This document shows, in pieces, positions 31,933-40,331 of a stretch of 64,000 nt of DNA (position 1 is the first letter of the stretch; each line of letters begins with the position of its first letter). The notes under the pieces are model-generated. The model ran no database searches. It was not told the origin of the DNA and worked only from the letters and a program-made list of their open reading frames with translations. This stretch comes from an uncultured Eubacteriales bacterium (GTDB taxonomy: Bacteria; Bacillota; Clostridia; Lachnospirales; Lachnospiraceae): contig CASFID010000065.1 of NCBI GenBank assembly GCA_949294665.1, positions 45,091 to 109,090 of the forward strand, written 5' to 3'. The translations under genes and the position numbers were made by a program.

Positions 31933-34929
31933 CTACGGTCTTAACAGGTAAGAATATTCTGTACACACTGTCTCCATAAGCTTCTGGAGAGCATCCGGTA
32001 TCCTCGTCTCCTCTCCCTTTGTCCAGACGGTCGTCTCTCCGAAGAACCGTACCCTGCATCGCACCGCCTCTCTGTCAAGCACCGCGAACCCCTGATTGCT
32101 GCTGTCCTCCATATCCTTCTCATCCGCAAACAGGGTAAACTTATCCAGATAAGGTGCACTGTCGTAAGGACAGAAGCTTCTGCAGTTTCCGCATTCATTG
32201 CACATATAATCCACATGGATGATCTGGTGCTTCTCCATTCCCGGCACGCAGATGGAAATATTTGCCCGGTTCGGGCAGACCTCTGTACAGTTCTCACAGA
32301 TCCCGGAACATCCAAGGCATCGCCCGCTCTCTTCCTTTCCTTCCCTCTGGTCCGCCAGGACTCCTCTCCTGCCATAGATCTCTGTTTCCTCTGTATGTGC
32401 CTCATGATCTTTCACAAGTGCGCTGCCGATAACAGCCTCAGCCGCCTTCAGGCCGTCGCGTATCCCTTCTACCACGGTAGCCGGTCCGCCCAGGCCGTCG
32501 CCGATGACATAGACGCCGGGAAGGTTCGTCTCCAGAGTCTCTTCGTTGACGATCGCCCGCCCTCTGTCATTTACATTGATTCCATTCGCCTTATAGAATG
32601 CTGTCGGAACATGTTCACCTACCGCGGCAATGACAGTATCTGCCGGAATCTCTTTCTCCTCTGTTGTCTCCACAACGCCGCGTCTTCCCGATGCGTCGAA
32701 ATCGCCCAGCTGCATCACTCTGCAGACGAGCCTGCTGCCTTCCAGCTTCACCGGTGCCAGGAGCTCCATGAATTCCACTCCGTCATCAACTGCCATGACA
32801 AGTTCTTCCTCATCCGCCGGCATATACCGCTTCGTTCTTCTGTATACAAGATAAGCGTGCTCCACGCCTTTCGTCCGTTTTACGGCTCTGGCTGTGTCCA
32901 TCGCTGTATTTCCTCCGCCGATGACGACTACGTTCTTTCCGATATCAAGATCTCCGTCCTTCGCCTTGAAGTCCGCCAGGAACTGCAGAGCGTTCACCGG
33001 CTCTCCCTTCTCCAGCTTCAGCACGCCCGGCTCCGACGCGCCCGCCGCCACGATAACGGCTGTGTAGTCCGCATTTTTCAGCATGCTGATGTCGCTGATC
33101 TCTGAGTTCAGGAAGATGTTCACACCCATCTTCTCCAGGAGCGCCGCATCTCTGTCGATGGCGCTGCCCGGGATGCGGAATTCCGGAATCACATGGCGCA
33201 CCACACCGCCTAAGGCATTATTCTTCTCAAACAGCGTGACTTCCATTCCGGCCCTTCTCAGGAAATAGGCCGCCGCCATACCTGCAGGTCCTCCTCCGAT
33301 CACAGCTGCCTTTCCGGGTCTCGTTACGGCCGGCGTCTCAAGCTTCTCCATGAGTGCCCCATATCCATTCTCCGCCGCTATCAGCTTCATTCCTCTGATA
33401 TAGACCGGCTCTTCATAGAAATTCCGGGTACATTTTCCCATACATGCATGGGAGCAGATCGTCCCCGTGATAAAGGGAAGCGGATTCTTCTCGACGATGA
33501 CCTGGAGCGCTTCCTCATATTTTTCTTCCTTCACAAGCTGCAGATAGGCGGTAATATCCTGATGGATCGGGCATCCTTCTTTACACGGTGCCGTAAAACA
33601 GTCGATGAGCGGGACCTGCTGCTTCATCTTTCTGGACGGAAGCGGCTTCACCGCCTTCACATGGTACGGGCTGGTCTTTGCCTCCTCTGCCAGTTTTCCG
33701 GCTTTTTCTGCACTGACTCCCTCGAAAACAGCATTTTCTTCTTCCAGAAGGGACGCCATCTGCGCCATCCGGTCATATCCGCCCGGCTTCAGCAGCGTCG
33801 TCGCAACCGTCACCGGCCAGATTCCTGCATCCACGATGCCCTTTATATTATGAAAATCTGCTCCGCCTGAGTAGGAGATCCTCAGTTTTCCATCGAACTC
33901 CTCCGCCAGCTTCGCCGCAAGGGAGATGGACAGCGGATAGAGTGCCTTCCCGGACATGTACATTTCTTCGCTTGGAAGTTCATTCTGCTTCACATCCACC
34001 GGAAATGTGTTTGTGATCTTTACACCGAACTCCAGATTTCTCTCCCCGCAGACCTTCATCAGCCTGGTCAGCATGGGGACCGCGTCTTCATACTGCAGAT
34101 CGTCCTTAAAATGGAAGTCGCCGAACGCCACATAATCATACCCCATGTCATCCATGGTCTTTCTCGCATATTCATACCCGAGAAGAGTCGGATTACATTT
34201 GATAAATGTATGGAACCCTTTTTCCGTGATCAGATACATGGCGATCTTCTCGATCTCCTGAGGAGGACATCCGTGAAGAGTGGAGATCGTCACAGAGTTG
34301 CAGATGTCCCCTGAGATGCTCTCTATATCTTCCTCTGTAACATGCTCGAACAGATCAGTATTCCTGAGCAGGTACTCCTTACAGGACCTGAAGATCTCTG
34401 AATCCTGCGCATGCTTCATCGTATTCAGGAAGCTGTCGATCTTCTCTGACTGAATGCCCTCCAGATCATATCCCACACTGATGTTGAACTGAAATCCGTC
34501 CACGCTTCCGAGAGCGAACTCCTTCGCCATCACCTTGCAGAGGAACCACGCCTTAATGTACTCTTCCATCGCCTGCGGCACATACAGCTCTGTAGACCAC
34601 TCACAGTTATAGCACTCGTCATCCGCCTTGATGCACGGCTTATTGACGCAGGCCGACAGCTCCGCTCCGTCCATGATCTGAACCGTCTTCAGTTCGAAGA
34701 AACGGCTTCCCGTATAGTATGCCGCAGCGATATTCTGCGCCAGCTGGGTGTGTGGTCCTGCCGCCGGACCGACAGGCGTCTCAAGAGGACGCCCGAAGAT
34801 CGTTCTGTCATATTTTTTTTCGGCATGATAGGGATGGTGTGTCCCGAATACTGTGCCGCTCTGCTTCTTCTCCGTCAGAATCCAGTTCAGAAGCTGTTCA
34901 AAGGCCATGGGCCGCATTATATCACTCAT
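31933..34929 (-). CDS. ygfK: YgfK-type FMN/FAD/Fe-S oxidoreductase
   Basis: A 998-residue multidomain oxidoreductase, often annotated as a selenate reductase subunit but essential for anaerobic urate use in gut bacteria that carry this cluster. Residues 1-400 resemble an FMN-binding dihydroorotate-dehydrogenase barrel (TPVGPAAGPHTQLAQNIAAA, FFELKTVQIMDG, STLHGCPPQEIEKIA). Residues about 440-540 carry GltD-type Fe-S cysteines (CTAPCKEGCPIHQDI, ICSHACMGKCTRN). FAD and NAD(P) folds follow (AVIGGGPAGMAAAYFLRRAG, VVVIGGGNTAMDTARAVKR), then a ferredoxin tail (CLGCSGICENCTEVCP, CNECGNCRSFCP). These are the domains of dihydropyrimidine dehydrogenase in permuted order, suggesting it reduces a purine ring double bond using NAD(P)H or ferredoxin; this is inference. 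Confidence 0.92.
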   Translation of the reverse strand: MSDIMRPMAFEQLLNWILTEKKQSGTVFGTHHPYHAEKKYDRTIFGRPLETPVGPAAGPHTQLAQNIAAAYYTGSRFFELKTVQIMDGAELSACVNKPCIKADDECYNCEWSTELYVPQAMEEYIKAWFLCKVMAKEFALGSVDGFQFNISVGYDLEGIQSEKIDSFLNTMKHAQDSEIFRSCKEYLLRNTDLFEHVTEEDIESISGDICNSVTISTLHGCPPQEIEKIAMYLITEKGFHTFIKCNPTLLGYEYARKTMDDMGYDYVAFGDFHFKDDLQYEDAVPMLTRLMKVCGERNLEFGVKITNTFPVDVKQNELPSEEMYMSGKALYPLSISLAAKLAEEFDGKLRISYSGGADFHNIKGIVDAGIWPVTVATTLLKPGGYDRMAQMASLLEEENAVFEGVSAEKAGKLAEEAKTSPYHVKAVKPLPSRKMKQQVPLIDCFTAPCKEGCPIHQDITAYLQLVKEEKYEEALQVIVEKNPLPFITGTICSHACMGKCTRNFYEEPVYIRGMKLIAAENGYGALMEKLETPAVTRPGKAAVIGGGPAGMAAAYFLRRAGMEVTLFEKNNALGGVVRHVIPEFRIPGSAIDRDAALLEKMGVNIFLNSEISDISMLKNADYTAVIVAAGASEPGVLKLEKGEPVNALQFLADFKAKDGDLDIGKNVVVIGGGNTAMDTARAVKRTKGVEHAYLVYRRTKRYMPADEEELVMAVDDGVEFMELLAPVKLEGSRLVCRVMQLGDFDASGRRGVVETTEEKEIPADTVIAAVGEHVPTAFYKANGINVNDRGRAIVNEETLETNLPGVYVIGDGLGGPATVVEGIRDGLKAAEAVIGSALVKDHEAHTEETEIYGRRGVLADQREGKEESGRCLGCSGICENCTEVCPNRANISICVPGMEKHQIIHVDYMCNECGNCRSFCPYDSAPYLDKFTLFADEKDMEDSSNQGFAVLDREAVRCRVRFFGETTVWTKGEETRIPDALQKLMETVCTEYSYLLRP

Positions 34930-34961
34930 GCTCTCTCCTCCTTTTCCGGCATCTCCAGATC

Positions 34962-36392
34962 CTACTCTGCTCCCGGCTTGTCTTTCGGCAGGATCAGATT
35001 CAGGATCACCGCAAAGATCGTTGCCAGGACAACCGGCGAAGATGCAAATGTATTATTAATGATAGACTGGAAACTCTCCAGGCTCATGCTCATGTTCAGT
35101 GCATTGTGGATGCTGGCTGACATCTGGTTCAAACATCCGTCGTTTAAGGATACGCCCATTCCGATGGCGATGGACAGTCCTGCCACTGTTGTGTTGCGGT
35201 ACGTCAGTTTCTCTGTCACGAGCAGCTTGATTCCTGTCATTGCGATTGAAGCGAACACAGAAGCGACCGCTCCGCCGAGCACGCACTGCGGAATTGTCCG
35301 GAGCAGTGCGGAGAATTTCGGGATCAGTCCCGCGATCAGCAGGATCACTGCGGCTGCGGAAAATACTCTTCTCGCGATAACCTTTGTAGATCCTACGATA
35401 CCTACGTTCTGGCTGTATGTAGCCGTCGGAGGACACCCGAAGAATGCGCCTACGATGTTGCTGGCTCCGTATCCGATGATACCGCCGTTCAGTTCATCAT
35501 CCGTCGGCAGTCTGTCCATACCGCCGCTGGTCGTTGCCGAGAAATCTCCCATTGCCTGGATCGAGTTGACAAGGAACAGGATCGCCAGCGGGAGGATGGC
35601 TGAAATATCGAACTTCATGCCGAATGCAAGCGGCATCGGAATCTGAAACCATCCTGCGGAAGAGAGTGTTGAGAAGTCCACCATTCCGAAGCACAGTGCC
35701 ACCACATATCCGCAGAGCAGGCCGATCAGGATGGAGGCCAGCTTAAACAGGCCCTTTCCATAATGGTTCAGGAGCACCACGATGATCAGTGTGATAAATG
35801 CCACCAGCCAGTTCTGCCAGGAGCCGTATACGAGCGCCTCTGTCTTTCCCTGCTGCTCCACGATCAGTTCATAGGTGTTGGATGAGTTTCCTGCCATATA
35901 GTTGACTGCCGTACTATAGAGGGAGAGTCCGATCGCCAGGATCACAGTACCGATGACAAGCGGGGGAAACACTTTCCTTATCTGCCTTATCGTCAGACCG
36001 ACGATGATCGCGACAACGCCGCCGATTACCATGGCGCCGAATATGGTATCCACGTCCTTCGCCTGCGCCGCGATTGCAGTCATCGTCGGAACATATGCAA
36101 AGCTGACTCCGATGATGACCGGGAGTCCGGATCCCATTTTTATCCTGCTTCCATATAACTGCAGCAGCGTCGAGAGCGCCGCGAACACAAGGGAAACCTG
36201 GATCAGAAGTCCCATGTCCACATTTCCGCCCGCATTATTCGCCGCATTCGCCACGAGGATCGCCGGAGTAACGCATCCGACTACCGCGGCGAGCACATGC
36301 TGGGCTGCCAGAGGCAGTGTCTGTCCCATGGACGGACTGCCATTCCATTTAAAAAGTTCTGAATTGTCTTTTGCTGCCTTTTTGCCGTTCAT
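34962..36392 (-). CDS. NCS2-family purine (urate/xanthine) permease
   Basis: A 476-residue membrane carrier of the nucleobase-cation symporter 2 family (UacT/XanQ/PbuX group). Visible segments include the start of the core, LAAQHVLAAVVGCVTPAILV, the substrate-site helix region NSIQAMGDFSATTSGGMD with the conserved glutamine, and the family signature GAFFGCPPTATYSQNVGIVGSTKVIARR. There are about 14 hydrophobic stretches, some broken. Uptake of urate or xanthine fits the operon; the precise substrate cannot be read from sequence. It lies between ssnA and ygfK with a normal site AAAGGAATAAG. Confidence 0.92.
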   Translation of the reverse strand: MNGKKAAKDNSELFKWNGSPSMGQTLPLAAQHVLAAVVGCVTPAILVANAANNAGGNVDMGLLIQVSLVFAALSTLLQLYGSRIKMGSGLPVIIGVSFAYVPTMTAIAAQAKDVDTIFGAMVIGGVVAIIVGLTIRQIRKVFPPLVIGTVILAIGLSLYSTAVNYMAGNSSNTYELIVEQQGKTEALVYGSWQNWLVAFITLIIVVLLNHYGKGLFKLASILIGLLCGYVVALCFGMVDFSTLSSAGWFQIPMPLAFGMKFDISAILPLAILFLVNSIQAMGDFSATTSGGMDRLPTDDELNGGIIGYGASNIVGAFFGCPPTATYSQNVGIVGSTKVIARRVFSAAAVILLIAGLIPKFSALLRTIPQCVLGGAVASVFASIAMTGIKLLVTEKLTYRNTTVAGLSIAIGMGVSLNDGCLNQMSASIHNALNMSMSLESFQSIINNTFASSPVVLATIFAVILNLILPKDKPGAE

Positions 36393-36467
36393 TTTCTTAT
36401 TCCTTTCTCTTCAAGCCTTTTGTCTTGTTTCTTGCAGGACCGGATCTTTCCCGTGCGGTCCGCTGCC

Positions 36468-37802
36468 TTACCGGCTGTTGATCCTGTCCGCCAGCTCAGC
36501 CGCCGCCTGCCTGCAGTCTGCCATGATCTTCTCTTCATCGATCTGTGTGAGCTGTCTGTCCTTCATAAGGACCTTTCCGTTGGCCACTGTGGTCACCACG
36601 TCATGTCCGGTCACGCCGAACACAAGATGACCGTTGATATTGCCTGCATTCATCGGTGTGAGCGGATCATAGTCCACAATGATCACATCTCCTGCCGCGC
36701 CTTCCTTCAGAACGCCCAGTTCCTGCGGGAAATATCTCCCGGCGATCCTGGCGTTGTTCTTAAAGAGCATCTCCGGCACTTCCGCCCACGCTGCGTTGGG
36801 ATCGCAGAGATGATGCTTGTGCAGGACGTTCGCCACCTTGAAGGATTCCATCATATCATGGGTGTATCCGTCGGTCCCGAGCCCGGTGAGGATGCCCCGG
36901 TGCACCAGCTCCATCGTAGGAGGACATCCGCAGGCATTTCCCATATTTGACTCCGGATTATGCACCACCATGGTATCCGTCTCCCTGATCAGGTCCATCT
37001 CATGGGGATTGATATAGATGCAGTGTCCCAGGAGCGTCTTCTCTCCGAGAATCCCGTGATCCATCAGGCGGTCCACGATCCGTTTTCCATAATGCTTCAG
37101 GCAGTGGTGAAGATCTTCGATCCCCTCTGCGACATGGATATGATACCCGACCTCATCCGGCTTGTTCTCCGCGGCAAATTCAAATGTCTCATCCGAGATA
37201 GTGAACTGTGCGTGCATGCCCATCATGCCGGCGATCATCCCAGTGTCATCCTTCAGCGCATGACGGATGAATTCTGCATTTTCCATGACTGACTCTCTCG
37301 CCTTGTCCATTCCGTCCCGGTCTGAGATCTCATAGCAGAGACAAGAGCGCACGCCGGTCTCCTTCGCCGCCCTCTCGATCTCAAAGAGCGATCCCCTTAT
37401 GGAGCCGAAGCTGGCATGGTGATCGAACACTGTCGTCACACCGTTCTTGATACTGTCAATATAAGTAGCCATAGCGCTCAAATATGTATCGTGGAGCGTC
37501 AGGTTTCTGTCGATCGTCCACCACATTCCATCCAGGATATCGAGAAATCCCTTCGGGTCATACCCCCTGATCGAAAGTCCTCTTGCGAACGAGCTGTAAA
37601 TATGCTCGTGCACATTGATAAATGCCGGCATGATCAGGCCGCCCGCCGCATCTATGTACTCTGCCCCCGGATATGCCTTTCTTACCTCTTCGTCGCCGCC
37701 CACCTTACAGATCGCGGTTCCGTCGATCGCCACTGCCCCGTTCTTGATCAGCGGACATGCATCATCTCTTGTGATAACTCTTCCATTACCTAAAATCAGC
37801 AT
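36468..37802 (-). CDS. ssnA: SsnA-type aminohydrolase
   Basis: A 444-residue metal-dependent amidohydrolase of the ATZ/TRZ-guanine deaminase group. The N-terminal LILGNGRVITRDD leads to PAFINVHEHIYSSFARGL, in which HEH replaces the common HxH, then HIHVAEG, LLGHCIYINPHEMDL and GLGTDGYTHDMMES, the zinc-binding and catalytic residues. SsnA is a fixed member of the anaerobic purine cluster and probably hydrolyses an amino or ureido group of an intermediate; its substrate is not settled. It is the first gene of the leftward operon, with GGAGAATG before the start and the symmetric control region at 37,899-38,250 upstream. Confidence 0.93.
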   Translation of the reverse strand: MLILGNGRVITRDDACPLIKNGAVAIDGTAICKVGGDEEVRKAYPGAEYIDAAGGLIMPAFINVHEHIYSSFARGLSIRGYDPKGFLDILDGMWWTIDRNLTLHDTYLSAMATYIDSIKNGVTTVFDHHASFGSIRGSLFEIERAAKETGVRSCLCYEISDRDGMDKARESVMENAEFIRHALKDDTGMIAGMMGMHAQFTISDETFEFAAENKPDEVGYHIHVAEGIEDLHHCLKHYGKRIVDRLMDHGILGEKTLLGHCIYINPHEMDLIRETDTMVVHNPESNMGNACGCPPTMELVHRGILTGLGTDGYTHDMMESFKVANVLHKHHLCDPNAAWAEVPEMLFKNNARIAGRYFPQELGVLKEGAAGDVIIVDYDPLTPMNAGNINGHLVFGVTGHDVVTTVANGKVLMKDRQLTQIDEEKIMADCRQAAAELADRINSR

Positions 37803-37898
37803 GTTTCATTCTCCTTTTTATTTATTTTTACATACCATTTTCAGCACGCTCGGACAGATCTCTGTGCAATTCGCACACCAATCCTGGTCGTTGTCTAT

Positions 37899-37927
37899 AG
37901 AATAACATTAATAATGTATAAATGCAA
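37899..37927 (-). promoter_or_regulatory. Promoter of the ssnA operon
   Basis: Minus-strand -35 TTGCAT (37922-37927), 17-bp spacer, -10 TATTCT (37899-37904). Operator 37936-37950 begins 8 bp upstream of the -35. The leader is about 90 nt; no purine riboswitch is visible in it. Confidence 0.65.
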
Positions 37928-37935
37928 CAACGGTG

Positions 37936-37970
37936 CTAAATAATTTTTAGAGCATCTAAAAAATTTTTAG
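37936..37970. promoter_or_regulatory. Operator pair for the ssnA promoter (CTAAA-N5-TTTAG)
   Basis: Two 15-bp near-perfect palindromes: CTAAATAATTTTTAG (37936-37950) and CTAAAAAATTTTTAG (37956-37970), starting 20 bp apart, two helical turns. They mirror the pair at 38180-38214. Upstream placement next to the -35 suggests activation by the adjacent YheO-type regulator. Confidence 0.75.
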
Positions 37971-38005
37971 GATACTTTCGGACACTCCACGCCTTTAGCA
38001 GAAGA

Positions 38006-38044
38006 AAAGGCGTTTCCACTGTCTGTTACAGAGAAAACGCCTTT
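38006..38044. terminator. Hairpin between the divergent promoters
   Basis: AAAGGCGTTT (38006-38015) and AAACGCCTTT (38035-38044) form a 10-bp stem with a 19-base loop, T-rich on both sides. It looks like a bidirectional terminator, though no gene ends here, so it may insulate the two operons or mark an old insertion. Confidence 0.5.
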
Positions 38045-38179
38045 GTCTCACGGTCTTTTCAACCGGTCCTTTTTCATTTTTCAGACTCCTGACAGCTGCC
38101 AGCCGTCCTGCTATGGAGGTAAGTATATACAATTTTCAGGCTTCCGTCAAGACTGATCCACATGGCTTTTGCAGTGATT

Positions 38180-38214
38180 CTAAATATTTTTTAGATAACC
38201 TAAAAATTTTTTAG
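38180..38214. promoter_or_regulatory. Operator pair for the regulator-ygeX promoter (CTAAA-N5-TTTAG)
   Basis: CTAAATATTTTTTAG (38180-38194) and CTAAAAATTTTTTAG (38200-38214), again 20 bp apart. The second is the exact reverse complement of the site at 37956-37970. It ends 8 bp before the -35 at 38223, the same geometry as on the ssnA side. Confidence 0.75.
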
Positions 38215-38222
38215 AAAAACTA

Positions 38223-38250
38223 TTGACTCCGCCCTTTTTTATGCTATGAT
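38223..38250 (+). promoter_or_regulatory. Promoter of the regulator-ygeX-ygeY-ygeW-ridA-arcC operon
   Basis: -35 TTGACT (38223-38228), 16-bp spacer, -10 TATGAT (38245-38250). The leader of about 60 nt runs to the regulator start at 38318. Confidence 0.65.
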
Positions 38251-38317
38251 GGATTTAACGATACACATACAGAGACACATTTCTGCAGAATACTTTCAGG
38301 AAAGGGCAGGTGAAATA

Positions 38318-38965
38318 ATGGATCAGAAACTGGATTTTCTAAAGCAGCTCGCACACGGCCTTGCGGTTCAGTTCGGAAGCTCCTGCGAGGTCGTCATCCA
38401 TGATCTGACGAAGAAAGATCTTGACAAGTCCATCGTCTATATTGAGAACGGACATGTTTCAGACCGTCACACCGGCGACGGGCCTTCCGGAATCGTGCTT
38501 GAGACGCTGAGTTCGGATCCGTCCAGGATCAAGGATAAGCTCGCCTATCTCACGCGGACAGATGACGGCAGGATCCTGAAATCCAGCACGCTCTATATCC
38601 GCGACGAAAAAGGCCGCATTATCTATATCTTTTCAATGAACTACGACATCACCACCCTGCTTGCCGCGGAGAACTCTATCCGCGGGCTGCTCCGGACAGA
38701 ACCGGAGACGGATGCAGAACACGACGGTGCCGGCTCACCCCAGAGGATCACTCATAATGTAACAGAACTTCTCGACCTTCTCATCGAGCAGGCCATCGCC
38801 AAGGTCGGGAAACCGGTCGCGATGATGAACAAAGACGACAAGATCGCCGTGGTACAGTATCTGAACAATGCCGGTGCTTTTCTCATCACAAAATCCGGCG
38901 ATAAAGTTTCTTCACTTCTCGGAATATCAAAGTTTACATTATACAGTTACATGGACAAAGGATAA
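38318..38965 (+). CDS. YheO-like PAS/HTH transcriptional regulator of the purine locus
   Basis: A 215-residue regulator. Residues 1-120 form a YheO-type PAS sensor (FLKQLAHGLAVQFGSSCEVVIHDL, then IVYIENGHVSDR and the IIYIFSMNYDITTL strand). The C-terminal 65 residues are the helix-turn-helix (MMNKDDKIAVVQYLNNAGAFLITKSGDKVSSLLGISKFTLYSYM). The start at 38318 has GGGCAGGTGAAAT upstream; the frame open since 38246 covers the promoter and is not coding. It is the first gene of the rightward operon and the obvious candidate to bind the four palindromes between the operons, perhaps with a purine as ligand; this is inference. Confidence 0.88.
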   Translation: MDQKLDFLKQLAHGLAVQFGSSCEVVIHDLTKKDLDKSIVYIENGHVSDRHTGDGPSGIVLETLSSDPSRIKDKLAYLTRTDDGRILKSSTLYIRDEKGRIIYIFSMNYDITTLLAAENSIRGLLRTEPETDAEHDGAGSPQRITHNVTELLDLLIEQAIAKVGKPVAMMNKDDKIAVVQYLNNAGAFLITKSGDKVSSLLGISKFTLYSYMDKG

Positions 38966-38988
38966 TAGTATAAGAAGGAGGTTCCACA

Positions 38989-40194
38989 ATGGACACAATC
39001 AAATGGACAGTGAACAAAATGCCGAAGACAGCGGATGCCAACCTGAAGATCATGGGACTGGACGAGGTCCGGAAAGCCCGTACTTTCCACGAAAGCTTTC
39101 CCCAGTACAGCGTCACTCCTCTGGCAAAACTCGACCACATGGCAGCGCGTCTGGGACTCAAAGAAGTCTACGTCAAGGATGAATCTTACCGGTTCGGGCT
39201 GAATGCGTTCAAGGTGCTCGGCGGTTCGTTCGCCATGGCGCGCTACATAGCCAAGCAGACCGGGAAGGATGTCTCAGAGCTTCCTTACAGTGTACTCACA
39301 TCGGAAGAACTGAGGAAAGAGTTCGGGCAGGCCACCTTCTTCACCGCAACGGACGGCAACCACGGACGCGGCGTTGCATGGGCAGCCAGCAGGCTCGGAC
39401 AGAAGGCAGTCGTTCTCATGCCCAAGGGCAGCACGCAGACCAGGCTGAACAACATCCTGGCCGAGGGCGCCCAGGCTACGATCGAGGAATACAACTATGA
39501 CGAATGCGTGCGCATGGCAAATGCCATGGCGGAAAAGACAGAGAACGGCGTCATGGTCCAGGATACTGCATGGGACGGATACGAAGAGATTCCTTCCTGG
39601 ATCATGCAGGGATACGGCACAATGGCGATGGAGGCAGACGAACAGCTTCACGGATATGGCTGTGAACGCCCGACCCACGTTTTCATCCAGGCCGGCGTCG
39701 GTTCCCTTGCCGGAGCCGTCCAGGGGTATTTCGCCAACCGCTATCCCGAGAATCCCCCGAAAGTCATCGTAGTCGAAGCAGAAGCGGCAGCGTGCCTGTA
39801 CAAGGGAGCCTGCGCCGGAGACGGAGACATCCGCATCGTAGACGGCGATATGGTGACGATCATGGCCGGACTCGCCTGCGGAGAACCGAACACGATCTCC
39901 TGGGATATTCTGAAAAACCATGTAGATACCTTCACGGCAGTGCCTGACTGGGTAGCGGCACGCGGCATGCGCATGCTGGCCGCTCCGATCAAAGGAGACC
40001 GGCAGGTGACTTCCGGCGAATCCGGAGCTGCCCCCTTCGGCACACTGGCGTGCATCATGACAATGGATGAGTATCAGCCCTTAAGAGAGCATCTGGGTCT
40101 CGACGAAAGTTCAAAGGTCCTCCTCTTCTCCACTGAAGGAGACACTGACCCCGAGAGATACGAGTCCATCGTCTGGGGCGGGAATGACAGATGA
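38989..40194 (+). CDS. ygeX: 2,3-diaminopropionate ammonia-lyase YgeX
   Basis: A 401-residue pyridoxal-phosphate enzyme that cleaves 2,3-diaminopropionate to pyruvate and two ammonia. The PLP lysine lies in SYRFGLNAFKVLGGSFAMARY (about residue 70). Other fold-II features are TATDGNHGRGVAWAASRLG, the FIQAGVGSLAGAVQGYF phosphate-binding glycine loop and GESGAAPFG near the end. It is the first enzyme gene after the regulator, with AGGAGG seven bases before the ATG. In the purine pathway it delivers carbon to central metabolism as pyruvate. Confidence 0.95.
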   Translation: MDTIKWTVNKMPKTADANLKIMGLDEVRKARTFHESFPQYSVTPLAKLDHMAARLGLKEVYVKDESYRFGLNAFKVLGGSFAMARYIAKQTGKDVSELPYSVLTSEELRKEFGQATFFTATDGNHGRGVAWAASRLGQKAVVLMPKGSTQTRLNNILAEGAQATIEEYNYDECVRMANAMAEKTENGVMVQDTAWDGYEEIPSWIMQGYGTMAMEADEQLHGYGCERPTHVFIQAGVGSLAGAVQGYFANRYPENPPKVIVVEAEAAACLYKGACAGDGDIRIVDGDMVTIMAGLACGEPNTISWDILKNHVDTFTAVPDWVAARGMRMLAAPIKGDRQVTSGESGAAPFGTLACIMTMDEYQPLREHLGLDESSKVLLFSTEGDTDPERYESIVWGGNDR

Positions 40195-40331
40195 TCTGCC
40201 ATTTTCCGAACGCCTTCATAGACAGGAAACTTTTCAACTTTATCTGACCGGGCATCCGGACCTGCTTTCCCGGCAGCCCGGCGCCTGATGAAACATGCAC
40301 ACAGGATTTTAAGAAAAGGAGAATGAGAACC

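Noticed and set aside
37803-37898. Purine (guanine/xanthine-type) riboswitch ahead of ssnA
   Set aside because: No three-way-junction pattern is visible in the roughly 90-nt leader; protein control through the palindromes is a better explanation.
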